Below, in pieces: positions 7,588 to 16,593 of a stretch of 35,580 nt of DNA. How positions within the stretch are numbered: the first letter of the stretch is position 1; each line of letters begins with the position of its first letter. Where the stretch lies: the NCBI GenBank assembly GCA_949457475.1, contig CASUON010000003.1:1-35580 (forward strand), in the 5' to 3' direction. Origin of the DNA: an uncultured Lachnospiraceae bacterium. Lineage in GTDB: Bacteria > Bacillota > Clostridia > Lachnospirales > Lachnospiraceae. The position numbers were made by a program, and so were the translations under genes. A model generated the notes under the pieces. It was given only the letters and a program-made list of their open reading frames with translations. It did no database searches and was not told the DNA's origin.

Positions 7588-8700
7588 ATGAGTTCACAGG
7601 ACAGACTCGAACATGTATTGAGAGATATACATATCATGATATCAAAAAGTGAGGCGTACGACACAGACCGGATCATTGTCAGTAAAAAGGATGTCTTCGA
7701 CCTGATCGACCGCCTGAACGCCAGTGTTTATGAAATCATGGATGAATATGAGCTGACGAAACAGAGCCGGGACCGGGCTTTACGTGAAAATAAAAAAGAA
7801 GGCGATAAGATTATCTGGGACGCAAGCCGGCAGGCGGAAGATATTTACGCGGCGTCGGTTATGTATACGGATGAAGCGCTCAATCATCTGCATGGCATTA
7901 TGGAATACGCAAATGATACAATTGGCCAGCTGTATAAGGATTTTGCACAAAGTATGCGCGAACAGCAGGAAATGATCCGCGACAACCAGCTGGAACTAAA
8001 GAGCCAGCTGCAGCTTCTGACCGATACGGAGAAATATCTGAAACTGATCGAAGAGCGCAACCGGGAAATTGAACGGGAACGCGCAAGGAAAAAAGGCAAA
8101 AAAATGCTTGGCAGCACGAGTACTCATAAGGCAATCAAACCTGAAATTAAGATCAACGAAGCGTATTTTCGAAAAGCAGGCATCCCGCTAGAACCGGAAC
8201 AGGCGTTGTCGGCCGATGAAATGGAACCGCTGGCAGATGAAGGCGTGATTGAATCTACTTTGAAAAAAGTGTCGGAAGATTTAAAGCAGGAAGTGTTGGA
8301 GGAAACCGGGCAGGAGACAGGGCAGCTACTGGCAGATAAAGACGGCGTCGAAGATATGGACGTTTTACAAGAGCTGGGCAGCCAGGCAGGAGACGATGTC
8401 CTTTTATCTGATCGGGCATATGATACGGATTCTGTTTCCAAATACGACGCGGCATACGATACGGACTTTGCAGTGGACAACGGGCCGTCCGGCCACAGGA
8501 CGGATGTAAGCGAACGGCAGGCAATGGCGGGCCAGATCAAAGTGAATTTGAACGCCGAATATTTTAAACGGGTAAACAGCGAGTTAAATAAAGTGAATTC
8601 TGAATACAGCGCTATGTACGAGGAACCGTCCGAGGAAGTCCATGAACCGCACCATGGGAAACCGTCTTTGTTAGATAAGATTATGGGAAAGAAAAAGTAA
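7588..8700 (+). CDS. Coiled-coil protein, DivIVA/V-ATPase-H-like
   Basis: A 370-residue cytoplasmic protein, ATG after GAGGGG. Residues 1-50 hold a compact N-terminal motif (IIVSKKDVFDLIDRLNASVYEI). Residues ~55-175 form a long charged coiled coil ending in a basic patch RERARKKGKKM. The rest is acidic and probably disordered. Two short motifs flank the acidic tract: IKPEIKINEAYFRKAG (about 185) and GQIKVNLNAEYFKRVN (about 313). Each reads I-K-[IV]-N..YF+, which suggests a duplicated docking peptide. Similar proteins are loosely annotated as ATPase or V-type ATPase subunit H in Clostridia because of the coiled coil; no nucleotide-binding motif is present. It lies 88 bp after the PurM-like gene and 63 bp before the hydratase, so an operon is plausible. 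Confidence 0.65.
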   Translation: MSSQDRLEHVLRDIHIMISKSEAYDTDRIIVSKKDVFDLIDRLNASVYEIMDEYELTKQSRDRALRENKKEGDKIIWDASRQAEDIYAASVMYTDEALNHLHGIMEYANDTIGQLYKDFAQSMREQQEMIRDNQLELKSQLQLLTDTEKYLKLIEERNREIERERARKKGKKMLGSTSTHKAIKPEIKINEAYFRKAGIPLEPEQALSADEMEPLADEGVIESTLKKVSEDLKQEVLEETGQETGQLLADKDGVEDMDVLQELGSQAGDDVLLSDRAYDTDSVSKYDAAYDTDFAVDNGPSGHRTDVSERQAMAGQIKVNLNAEYFKRVNSELNKVNSEYSAMYEEPSEEVHEPHHGKPSLLDKIMGKKK

Positions 8701-8763
8701 AATTAAAATTAAAACCAAACGGTGATAGAATACAATCATTACAGTGGAACAGGAGGCATACAA

Positions 8764-11049
8764 ATGAAGTTATATGAAAAAGGCGTATATCTGGTAAATG
8801 GAAAGGAATTGGTGGAAAATACCCCAGATGCAGCCGCAGTAATAAAAGATAAAACCGGAGAGGATATATCCCAGCAGCAGGCAAGGACGCAGACGATTGC
8901 TTATCATATTTTAGAATCACATAATACTTCCGGAAATATGGAAAAGCTTCAGATAAAATTTGATAAGCTGACTTCCCATGATATTACGTTTGTGGGAATT
9001 ATCCAGACGGCGCGTGCTTCCGGGCTTTCGAAATTTCCAATTCCTTATGTGCTGACCAATTGCCATAATAGCTTGTGCGCGGTGGGCGGGACGATTAACG
9101 AGGACGACCATATGTTTGGATTATCTTGTGCAAAACGCTACGGCGGCATTTATGTACCGCCGCATCAGGCCGTTATCCATCAGTTTGCAAGGGAGATGCT
9201 TGCAGGCGGCGGAGAAATGATCCTGGGTTCGGATTCCCATACGCGCTACGGCGCTTTGGGGACAATGGCGATGGGCGAAGGCGGCCCGGAATTGGTAAAG
9301 CAGCTGCTAAGCCAGACCTATGACATACAGATGCCGGGAATTATCGGCGTATATCTGACCGGAAAGCCGGAAAAAGGCGTAGGGCCTCAAGACGTTGCGC
9401 TTGCCATTATTAAAGAAGTGTTTGCGAACGGGTTTGTAAAAAATAAAGTGATGGAATTCGTAGGGCCGGGCGTAGAAAATTTAAGCGTTGATTTTAGGAT
9501 TGGCATAGACGTTATGACGACGGAGACAACCTGCCTTTCTTCCATCTGGAAAACGGACAGCCAGGTAAAAGAGTTTTATGAAATCCATGGCAGGAGCGAA
9601 AGCTATAAGGAATTGAACCCTGGAAAAACAGCTTATTATGACGGTATGATCGAGTTGGATTTAAGTACGGTAAAACCAATGATCGCGATGCCGTTCCATC
9701 CAAGCAACGCATACCCGATCGAAGAGCTGAATGCAAATCTTTTTGATATTTTGGAAGACTGCGAGAAAAAGGCGCAGGTAAGCTTCGACGGCGCCGTGGA
9801 ATTGAATTTGAAGGAAAAGGTGCGTGACGGCAGGCTGTACGTAGACCAGGGGATTATTGCGGGCTGCGCGGGCGGCGGCTTTGAAAATATCTGCGACGCA
9901 GCGGACATTTTAGACGGCGCAAGTATTGGCGCGGACGAATTTACCTTAAGCGTTTATCCGGCGAGCATGCCTGTTTATATGGAACTGGTACGCAATGGGG
10001 CGGCTGCGAAAATTATGGCGAGCGGCGGGGTTATGAAAACCGCATTCTGCGGCCCTTGCTTTGGCGCCGGCGATACGCCTGCTAACAACGGTTTTTCGAT
10101 CCGCCATTCAACGCGTAATTTCCCGAACCGGGAAGGCTCCAAAGTACAAAACGGGCAGATTGCGTCCGTTGCCTTAATGGATGCGCGTTCGATTGCGGCT
10201 ACCGCGGCAAATAAAGGGTATCTGACTGCGGCGACGGAGCTGGATACGGCGTTTACAAAGCCGAAGTACTTCTTTGACCAGACAATTTATCAAAACCGGG
10301 TATTTGACAGCCATGGCGTGGCGGACGAATCCGTGGAAGTCAAAATGGGGCCGAATATCAAAGACTGGCCTAAGATGTGCGCGTTGACCGAGCATTTGTT
10401 GTTAAAAGTCGTATCGGAAATCCATGATCCGGTTACGACGACCGACGAACTGATCCCGTCGGGCGAGACTTCTTCGTACCGGAGCAATCCGCTTGGGCTG
10501 GCGGAGTTTACATTGTCCAGGAAAGACCCGGAATATGTGCGCCGGGCAAAAGAAGTGCAGAAAGCGGAACTGGCCAGGGAACAGGGCGGCAGCCCATACG
10601 AAGCGCTGCCGGAATTGCAGGCTGTTGTAGATGCCATCCGCAAGCAGTTTGCGGACGCCAATGAGCAAAATACAGGGGTTGGAAGCACGATATTTGCGGT
10701 AAAGCCGGGCGACGGCTCCGCCAGGGAACAAGCAGCTTCCTGCCAGAAGGTCCTTGGAGGATGGGCAAATATCGCGCATGAGTACGCGACAAAACGGTAC
10801 CGTTCCAATTTAATTAACTGGGGTATGCTGCCATTTTTAATTCCGGAAGGGGAACTGCCGTTTGCGAACGGGGATTATTTATTCATCCCGAATATCCGAA
10901 ACGCTGTACAGCAAAAAGCGTCGGATATCGTAGCATATGCAATAAAAGATGGCGCGCTTGCCTCTTTCCACATGACGCTTGGAGATCTGACCGAGGATGA
11001 AAGGGAGATTATATTAAAAGGCTGTTTAATTAATTATAATAAAAAATAA
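8764..11049 (+). CDS. Aconitase-family hydratase
   Basis: I chose the ATG at 8764 because AGGAGG lies seven bases upstream. The longer ORF start at 8722 has no such site. The product is 761 residues. It carries the aconitase catalytic domain: [20 protein letters not shown] near residue 156, a first cluster cysteine in [10 protein letters not shown] near 367, and the CxxC pair in [17 protein letters not shown] near 428. The C-terminal swivel domain shows [48 protein letters not shown] labile [4Fe-4S] cluster and a dehydration/hydration reaction on a tricarboxylate-like substrate are expected. The usual SCTNS context of the first cysteine is replaced by GCAGGG. By length and this feature it resembles the YbhJ-type hydratase branch more than housekeeping AcnA, so citrate/isocitrate activity is an inference. 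A very strong terminator follows. Confidence 0.85.
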   Translation: MKLYEKGVYLVNGKELVENTPDAAAVIKDKTGEDISQQQARTQTIAYHILESHNTSGNMEKLQIKFDKLTSHDITFVGIIQTARASGLSKFPIPYVLTNCHNSLCAVGGTINEDDHMFGLSCAKRYGGIYVPPHQAVIHQFAREMLAGGGEMILGSDSHTRYGALGTMAMGEGGPELVKQLLSQTYDIQMPGIIGVYLTGKPEKGVGPQDVALAIIKEVFANGFVKNKVMEFVGPGVENLSVDFRIGIDVMTTETTCLSSIWKTDSQVKEFYEIHGRSESYKELNPGKTAYYDGMIELDLSTVKPMIAMPFHPSNAYPIEELNANLFDILEDCEKKAQVSFDGAVELNLKEKVRDGRLYVDQGIIAGCAGGGFENICDAADILDGASIGADEFTLSVYPASMPVYMELVRNGAAAKIMASGGVMKTAFCGPCFGAGDTPANNGFSIRHSTRNFPNREGSKVQNGQIASVALMDARSIAATAANKGYLTAATELDTAFTKPKYFFDQTIYQNRVFDSHGVADESVEVKMGPNIKDWPKMCALTEHLLLKVVSEIHDPVTTTDELIPSGETSSYRSNPLGLAEFTLSRKDPEYVRRAKEVQKAELAREQGGSPYEALPELQAVVDAIRKQFADANEQNTGVGSTIFAVKPGDGSAREQAASCQKVLGGWANIAHEYATKRYRSNLINWGMLPFLIPEGELPFANGDYLFIPNIRNAVQQKASDIVAYAIKDGALASFHMTLGDLTEDEREIILKGCLINYNKK

Positions 11050-11055
11050 ACCGGG

Positions 11056-11105
11056 CAAACCGCTACAGCCCGGCCGCTTGGCCGGGCTGTAGCGGTTTGT
11101 TTTTT
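11056..11105 (+). terminator. Very strong intrinsic terminator
   Basis: CAAACCGCTACAGCCCGGCC, loop GCTT, GGCCGGGCTGTAGCGGTTTG and then TTTTTT: a perfect 20-bp stem. It closes the DUF362-to-hydratase region. Confidence 0.97.
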
Positions 11106-11122
11106 ATTATCTATAGTTGACA

Positions 11123-11151
11123 TTGAAAAATCCATACTTTTGTGTTAGAAT
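11123..11151 (+). promoter_or_regulatory. Promoter driving the structured leader and AI-2E gene
   Basis: TTGAAA (11123-11128), a 17-bp spacer and TAGAAT (11146-11151). A TTGACA at 11117 is too far from this -10. Transcription would start near 11158, just upstream of the conserved leader element. Confidence 0.7.
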
Positions 11152-11184
11152 TTTTATGAAAATCGTGGAACTTGAATGAATTAT

Positions 11185-11271
11185 ATGGGCGGGCAGTAAA
11201 ATTTACCAATAACGCCGGCTTACGAGCGTTGTTGTCTCAAGCTATCTGGCAAACTTTATTGCTTGTAAGTA
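11185..11271 (+). ncRNA. Conserved structured leader element, copy B
   Basis: An 87-nt relative of 4846-4942. CAATAACGC (11207-11215) pairs with GCGTTGTTG (11226-11234). The mutually exclusive helix CTTACGAGC (11219-11227) with GCTTGTAAG (11261-11269) is a perfect 9-bp pairing with one G-U. The second helix keeps pairing in both copies although individual bases differ (compensatory and wobble changes). The element ends only 22 nt before the ATG of the transporter gene, close enough to influence its ribosome binding site. The ligand or trigger is unknown. Confidence 0.55.
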
Positions 11272-11293
11272 TATCAGGAAACGGGAGTAAAAA

Positions 11294-12814
11294 ATGGAAA
11301 GTGCGAAAAAAGAAGAAAAAAATATACGGCTGCAGAAGAAGAAAAAATTGGATTCTGACTGGAATATCCGGCCTTATCTGGCAATGGGGCTGATTTTTTT
11401 TATTGTTTTTTGCTGTTGCATATTAGTAGTCTGTGTGTTGTTTCGGTTCAAAGAGATCAAAGAAGCGGTAGGTACTTTTGTCAGTATGGCGCAGCCGATT
11501 ATTGTCGGGTTGGCGCTCGGTTATCTGATGAATCCGATTATGACTTTTATCGAGCATTGGCTGTTAAAACTGGCGGACTGCTTAGGCAAGAAAAAGCAGC
11601 CGAAACGTCTAATCCGTACAGTATCTAGCATTTTGGCGGTATTGGCATTCATACTTGTAATTGTAATGCTGATATCTATGGTAATGCCACAGGTGGTCAG
11701 TAATATTTCCTACTTGGTAGACACGCTTCCGGGGCAGATCAATTCGTTTATCATACAGATGGGCGACTGGAAATTTGGAAACCAGGAAATTAAAGTCCTG
11801 TTGGAAAAATATCTTATGGAAATGTATGATTTCCTGGAAGACTGGATGAAAAATTTTCTGCTTCCGCAGACAAAAGACTATGTGGCGTCGATTACAAGCG
11901 GTGTAATTAATGTATTTGTAGCGTTGAAAAACGTACTGATCGGGCTGGTCGTATCAATTTATGTCATGTGCGAAAAGGAGAGCTTTGAGGGGCAGACGAA
12001 AAAAATTATTTTTGCGCTGCTGCCGTCCCGGGCCGCAAATGAGATGATACAGCTATTTCATACAAGCAATCAGATTTTTGGCGGTTTTATTAAAGGAAAA
12101 TTGTTGGATTCGTTAATAATCGGCATATTGTGCTACATTGTACTGTCAATTATTAAAATGCCATATACGCTGCTTGTTAGCGTAATTGTGGGCGTGACGA
12201 ATGTAATCCCTTTTTTCGGGCCGTTTATTGGGGCGATTCCAAGTACGTTTTTGATTTTGCTTGTAAATCCGCTGTATGCGTTGTATTTTGTCATTTTTGT
12301 AATTATACTGCAGCAGATTGACGGAAATATTATCGGGCCAAAGATTTTAGGGGATTCCACCGGATTGTCTTCTTTTTGGGTAATGTTTGCAATCCTAGTC
12401 GGAAGCGGACTCTGCGGCGTTATGGGGATGCTGCTCGGCTGCCCGGTATTCGCTATAATCTATTATCTGGTGCAAAAGACGATACATTTCTTTTTGCGCA
12501 GGAAATCTTTACCGACAGATACGGACGTATATATAGAAGCAACCGGCGTAGAAACCGGAAAAAACCAGCTGCGCTACGGGATGTACGCGGATGAAGCGCT
12601 TATGAAATCCGTACAGGAAGAAGAAAAAGAGCATGCAAATGGTACGGGCGTATTGGAGCAAAAAAAGGAGCATGCTCAAGATATAGACGGTCCGGAGCAA
12701 ATAAAGAGGCATGTAAAAAGTACGGGCGTACCGGAACAAAAAAAGAACATGCCAAACATACGGACGACCCGAAATAAAAAGAAGCACGCTCAAGGTACGG
12801 ACGACCCGGAGTAG
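11294..12814 (+). CDS. AI-2E family transporter with repeat tail
   Basis: A 506-residue polytopic membrane protein. After a basic N-terminus (~28 residues) come hydrophobic helices typical of the AI-2E/YdiK/YtvI permease family: MGLIFFIVFCCCILVVCVLF, AQPIIVGLALGYLMNP, LAFILVIVMLISMVMPQVV, then a soluble loop, then NVLIGLVVSIYVM, LIIGILCYIVLSIIKMPYTLLVSVIVGVTNVIPFFGPFIGAIPS, LYFVIFVIILQQIDGNIIGPKILG and the final helix pair. The GNIIGPKILG and NVIPFFGPFIGAIP motifs are diagnostic. The family includes exporters and Na+/H+ antiporters; the substrate here is not shown. The last ~65 residues are about five decayed copies of a 13-residue unit (EHAQDIDGPEQIK-like) ending at a stop inside the repeat tract. 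The RBS CGGGAG is moderate and lies right after leader copy B. Confidence 0.85.
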   Translation: MESAKKEEKNIRLQKKKKLDSDWNIRPYLAMGLIFFIVFCCCILVVCVLFRFKEIKEAVGTFVSMAQPIIVGLALGYLMNPIMTFIEHWLLKLADCLGKKKQPKRLIRTVSSILAVLAFILVIVMLISMVMPQVVSNISYLVDTLPGQINSFIIQMGDWKFGNQEIKVLLEKYLMEMYDFLEDWMKNFLLPQTKDYVASITSGVINVFVALKNVLIGLVVSIYVMCEKESFEGQTKKIIFALLPSRAANEMIQLFHTSNQIFGGFIKGKLLDSLIIGILCYIVLSIIKMPYTLLVSVIVGVTNVIPFFGPFIGAIPSTFLILLVNPLYALYFVIFVIILQQIDGNIIGPKILGDSTGLSSFWVMFAILVGSGLCGVMGMLLGCPVFAIIYYLVQKTIHFFLRRKSLPTDTDVYIEATGVETGKNQLRYGMYADEALMKSVQEEEKEHANGTGVLEQKKEHAQDIDGPEQIKRHVKSTGVPEQKKNMPNIRTTRNKKKHAQGTDDPE

Positions 12815-12930
12815 AAAGAAGCACGATTAAGATATGGACGAATCTGGAGTAGAAAGAAGCACGATTAAGATACGGACAAATCTGGAGTAGAAAGAAGCAC
12901 GCTCAAGGTACGGACGAATCTGGGCGGTAG
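12629..12930 (+). repeat. Degenerate 37-39 bp tandem repeat across the stop codon
   Basis: About eight imperfect units of the type GARCAYGCTCAAGRTACGGACGRYCCGGAGCARAAAAAG. The first units are 39 bp and in frame with the transporter. Later units are 35-38 bp, shift the frame and carry TAG (GGAGTAGAAA) where the early ones have GAGCAA. Units beginning at 12781, 12818, 12856 and 12894 are the most alike. About half of the tract lies beyond the stop. Confidence 0.85.
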
Positions 12931-13157
12931 GTGCCCTTCTGTCAAAGAAAAACGCCATTTGGCGTGTGTAAAAAATAGATTTACAAAAATTTCGTATATT
13001 CGTATCAGTTTTTTGACAGGAGCGGTTTCGTATGGTAAACTAAGATGAAATCAGATCGCAATGCTTCACAAGATAAAATACTGGAGATGGTTGGAAAGCA
13101 AATGTAAAGCGGTATAAAAGATAAGGGATGATTCCTTAATAGATAGATGGTGGCGGC
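12815..13157. other. Intergenic region: repeat tail plus promoter
   Basis: The first ~115 bases are the non-coding continuation of the tandem repeat. A short AACGCCATTTGGCGT hairpin at about 12951-12965 has no long T tract. The rest is AT-rich and contains the promoter at 13013-13041. Confidence 0.6.
13013..13041 (+). promoter_or_regulatory. Strong sigma-A promoter for TPR/P-loop gene
   Basis: Perfect TTGACA (13013-13018), 17-bp spacer, TAAACT (13036-13041). The transcript would carry a ~110-nt leader before GTG 13158. Confidence 0.82.
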
Positions 13158-16100
13158 GTGGATAAATATGAGTTTAAACTTAAAGTTGATGAGATGAAAG
13201 CGCTTGTAAACGCGCGTAATTATAAAGCGGCAGCAGAAATTGCAGAGACGATTAACTGGCGTAAAATCCGTAACTTGAATGCGCTGGTTTTGGCGGGCGA
13301 AGTTTTCGAACAGGTGGAACGCTATGAGGAAAGCAAGGAAATTCTGCTGATGGCATATGATAAATCTCCAATTGGCAGAAATATTATTTATCGTCTGGCA
13401 GAAATCGCTATTAAGACGAAAAACTTTTCTGATGCGAAAGACTATTATCATGAGTTTGTAGAAATTGCACCCAACGATAATTTAAAATATGTGTTGAAAT
13501 ATAAAATGACGGCCGCCCAGGGGCTCCCGTACCAGGAACAGATTAAGATTTTGGAGGAATTAAAAGAGCAGGAATATTCGGAAGAGTGGGCCTATGAGCT
13601 TGCGTATCTGTACCACCGGGACGGGCAGCCGGATAAATGCGTAGAAGCCTGCGATGAATTGATTTTGTGGTTTGGCGACGGCATTTATGTGGAAAAAGCG
13701 CTGGAATTGAAAATGCAGTACCAGCCGTTGACAAAACCACAGGAAGAAAAATACCGACTGTTCCGTCAAAAACGGACAGGTGTTATCGAAGTAAAGCCGG
13801 AAGATTTCCTGGAATCCGGCGAGATCGTCAATAAAGCGATGAAAATACCTTCGGTTGTGACGACTGCCGAAAAATACAATACGGCGAATCTGCAAAATGA
13901 AATAGCAAAAGGTTTAAAGCAGATTATTGACGCGTCGCAGCAGCCGGATGATTCTTCACCAATAGACGGCAGTATAAAAAAGCTGGCGGAAGAAAACCCA
14001 TACTTATCGGAGCAGTTGTATCAAGCAGGGCAGGGATACCAAGCAGATCAGGCAGCCAATGCAGGGCAGGGATACCAAGCAGGTCAGATAGCCGGTGCCG
14101 GCACATCGCATACAAGCGCGGGCTACGCCGAGCTGGAAAATCAGAGTAAATATCCGAAGAACAGTTTGGAACAGGCTTTAAAGCAAGGCTCCAAAAGCAA
14201 GAAAAAAAAAGGGCTGTCCCAGACGCCACAACAGGATGCTTTAGATTATGGGAACCAGCCCGGAATATCGAAAGAACCTGAAAAAGCAATCAGCATCCAG
14301 CAGATTCAAGACGACTGGGAAAAAATGAAACAGTCGATGGAGAATGTGGCGAACGAGACGGATGGGAAGAAGAAAGAAACCGCGAAGAGAAAAGCGCTCC
14401 AGCAGGCGCAGGATTTGGTGGAACGGTTGAATGAAATGATTCCGCAGCTAGTAGCGGGGATGCTGCCGGATGAATTTGTGGGTTTTGAAAATCAAAATTC
14501 GTTGGAAGTGCAGGATAACATTGACCAGGCAACAAGAATTGTAGCAAACATGAATATGCTGCTACAAGAGCAAATTGATTATTTGATGGCCGGAAACGAT
14601 ACGGCGCAGTTAATACATAAGATTTCTGACCCGACGCAAGAACTTCCGGAGCTGCCGGAAGAATTTTTAGAACATCCAATAGAAACGGAAAAGAACAGCC
14701 ATACAAAGCTGGATGAACAAATAAATAAGCTGGCAGGGCAAGTACAAAAACCTGCATTGCAGCGCGATCAAACGACTTTAAAAAAGGAATCAGAAATAGG
14801 GATTGAAAGGAAATTCAGTGGGATATCTGAAGAACAGGCAGATATCGAAGCTGAATGGAAATTCATGGAAGGACTGGAAGGGAAAACAGATATGGACACT
14901 GGACAGAAATTCATGGAAAAGCCGGAAAACAATATGAATACAGGCGCACGCCAAGAAAAACAGACCACAGAAAAGCCGGAACAGGCGGCTTTGGGTACTA
15001 CTTTGCGTGGAACAAGGGTGAGCGCAAAAAAAATACGTATTTCGCTATCGAACAAGCCGGAATTTAAAACGCAGGAACAACTTCGTGCAGATGCCTCGCA
15101 TTTAAAAGAACAGGCGGATATTGCGCATCCTGAAACGAAGCAGCAAATATCCACTGGGGATAGCCCAGTGACGCAGCAAACACCGTCAAACGGACAGGAG
15201 CGGTCAAAAGCAGGACAACGGCTAAAACCAGTACAACGGCGGGGGCAGGCAAATAAACCGGTACAAGACGACGCGCAGAGCCAGCAGTTGCAGGCAAAAC
15301 AGGATGCGCCTGCGGACGAGCCGGTTTCAACTGCGCAGGGCCAGACGGCTTCGCACATACCAGGGCAGGCAACCAAATTATCTCGGCAGGAAGGCACAGC
15401 CGGCGAAATGCAGCAGCAAACAGACGTAACCAGCCAACCAGCGCGGCAGGAAGGTACAGCCGGCGAAATGCAGCGGCAAACAGACGCAACCAGCCGACCA
15501 GCGCGGCAGGAAGGCACAGCCGACAAACCAGAGCAGCAAGCAGGCGCAACCAGCCAACCAGTGCGGCAGGAAGGCATAGCAAACAAGCCGGAGCGGCAGG
15601 CCGACGCAACTAGTCAGCCAGCGCGGCAGACATGCAAAAAGATACCTGTAGAGGAACCGGAAGAATTCTCCGAGGAAGATATGGCTGCTGCGGCTTATGA
15701 AGGCGGGTTTTATGAAGGTGCGCCTAGACAGGAGAAGCCGGTTGCGCAAAAACCGGTTGCGGAATCCCCGCTGGAAGAAGAAGATTATAAAAAACTGACC
15801 CCGGAACAACAGGAGGTGTTTTCTTATTTTGTGCCAATTTCCGGTATGGAGGCGCAAATATACGATTTATTGCAGGGTGTATCTAGGCATTTAAAGTGGG
15901 ATCAAAATTCCTTTTCGGGCAATATTATAATAGAAGGGATCGGCGGAAGCGGCAAAACTGTGCTGATTATGGATATTATAAAAGTATTGCAAAAAGAGTG
16001 CCAGCGTCCGAATGGGAAGATTGGAAAGATAGACGCGAATGCGCTCAACCAAAAAGATATTGATGTATTAATGGAAAAAATAAGCGGCGGATGCCTAATT

Positions 16101-16553
16101 ATTGAATCTGCTGGAAAGATTTCCAGGGAGACGGCAGTAAAACTGTCGGCTTATATGGAAAAAACGCATTCGGCGACGCTTTTTATATTAGAAGATACCG
16201 AAGAAGGCATTCAAAAAGCATTGGAAAGGGACAGCTCCTTTGCCTCGAAGTTTACGGAAAAAATTTCGATTCCAATATTTACGACCGACGATCTGGTGTC
16301 GTTTGGCAAAGCCTATGCGAACGACTTGGATTATGACATTGACGAAATGGGCATCCTTGCATTGTATAAACGCATTAATGGCATACAAAAACTGGACCAT
16401 GCTACCACGTTGACTGAAGTAAAAGAAATTGTGGATGAAGCGATTGACAGAGCGGAGAGCGGGCCGTTAAAAAAAGTATTTGGGATACTGACGGCGACAA
16501 GATACAATGATGATAATCTAGTGATATTGAGGGAGAAGGATTTTGAAGAATAA
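13158..16553 (+). CDS. TPR / low-complexity / P-loop ATPase protein
   Basis: A 1131-residue protein starting at GTG with only a weak GGTGG upstream. The N-terminal ~215 residues are helical TPR-like repeats (YKAAAEIAETINW, YEESKEILLMAYDKSP, FSDAKDYYHEFVEIAPND, PDKCVEACDELILWF). Residues ~260-900 are Gln/Glu/Lys-rich, probably disordered, with local tandem repeats (AGQGYQA twice, a 20-residue RQEGTAGEMQ unit four times). The C-terminal ~220 residues form a nucleotide-binding domain. A Walker A IIIEGIGGSGKTVLIMDII lies near 925-945, a Walker B-like strand GGCLIIESAG near 975, and an AAA-like lid follows. The last segment of the strand lacks the classic DE pair (ES), so hydrolysis may be weak. 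The layout suggests a scaffold with an N-terminal docking head, a long tether and a regulatory ATPase. The pathway is unknown. glgB follows 145 bp later on the same strand. Confidence 0.72.
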   Translation: MDKYEFKLKVDEMKALVNARNYKAAAEIAETINWRKIRNLNALVLAGEVFEQVERYEESKEILLMAYDKSPIGRNIIYRLAEIAIKTKNFSDAKDYYHEFVEIAPNDNLKYVLKYKMTAAQGLPYQEQIKILEELKEQEYSEEWAYELAYLYHRDGQPDKCVEACDELILWFGDGIYVEKALELKMQYQPLTKPQEEKYRLFRQKRTGVIEVKPEDFLESGEIVNKAMKIPSVVTTAEKYNTANLQNEIAKGLKQIIDASQQPDDSSPIDGSIKKLAEENPYLSEQLYQAGQGYQADQAANAGQGYQAGQIAGAGTSHTSAGYAELENQSKYPKNSLEQALKQGSKSKKKKGLSQTPQQDALDYGNQPGISKEPEKAISIQQIQDDWEKMKQSMENVANETDGKKKETAKRKALQQAQDLVERLNEMIPQLVAGMLPDEFVGFENQNSLEVQDNIDQATRIVANMNMLLQEQIDYLMAGNDTAQLIHKISDPTQELPELPEEFLEHPIETEKNSHTKLDEQINKLAGQVQKPALQRDQTTLKKESEIGIERKFSGISEEQADIEAEWKFMEGLEGKTDMDTGQKFMEKPENNMNTGARQEKQTTEKPEQAALGTTLRGTRVSAKKIRISLSNKPEFKTQEQLRADASHLKEQADIAHPETKQQISTGDSPVTQQTPSNGQERSKAGQRLKPVQRRGQANKPVQDDAQSQQLQAKQDAPADEPVSTAQGQTASHIPGQATKLSRQEGTAGEMQQQTDVTSQPARQEGTAGEMQRQTDATSRPARQEGTADKPEQQAGATSQPVRQEGIANKPERQADATSQPARQTCKKIPVEEPEEFSEEDMAAAAYEGGFYEGAPRQEKPVAQKPVAESPLEEEDYKKLTPEQQEVFSYFVPISGMEAQIYDLLQGVSRHLKWDQNSFSGNIIIEGIGGSGKTVLIMDIIKVLQKECQRPNGKIGKIDANALNQKDIDVLMEKISGGCLIIESAGKISRETAVKLSAYMEKTHSATLFILEDTEEGIQKALERDSSFASKFTEKISIPIFTTDDLVSFGKAYANDLDYDIDEMGILALYKRINGIQKLDHATTLTEVKEIVDEAIDRAESGPLKKVFGILTATRYNDDNLVILREKDFEE
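14025..14096 (+). repeat. 36-bp in-frame duplication
   Basis: GCAGGGCAGGGATACCAAGCA recurs at 14025 and 14061, encoding AGQGYQA(D/G)Q twice inside the disordered part of the TPR/P-loop protein. Confidence 0.8.
15384..15632 (+). repeat. 60-bp in-frame tandem repeat, four copies
   Basis: Units starting at 15384, 15444, 15504 and 15564, plus a partial at 15624, encode RQEGTAGEMQxQTDxTSxPA variants. The exact 60-nt period keeps the frame and the sequence stays polar and extended. Confidence 0.9.
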
Positions 16554-16593
16554 AAGTTATGGTTTTGTCTCAAACTGTAACGGGTGAGAAGCG

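Noticed and set aside
8722-8763. Longer start for the hydratase
   Set aside because: The 14 extra residues read through the AGGAGG of the ATG at 8764, and no ribosome binding site precedes 8722.
12509-12824. Reverse-strand ORFs with repeated LFRYARTF/LLQYART-like units
   Set aside because: They are the antisense reading of the 39-bp tandem repeat in the transporter tail, with no start signals.
13045-13107. 20-residue peptide ORF (MKSDRNASQDKILEMVGKQM) after the promoter at 13013
   Set aside because: Its ATG lies at the predicted transcription start, so it would be leaderless; no ribosome binding site. Not enough to call a gene.
14768-15586. 272-residue reverse-strand ORF rich in Cys, Ala and Pro
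   Set aside because: It mirrors the in-frame repeats and Gln/Glu-rich codons of the TPR/P-loop gene. It has no ribosome binding site and no domain, and neighbouring reverse ORFs show the same shadow pattern.
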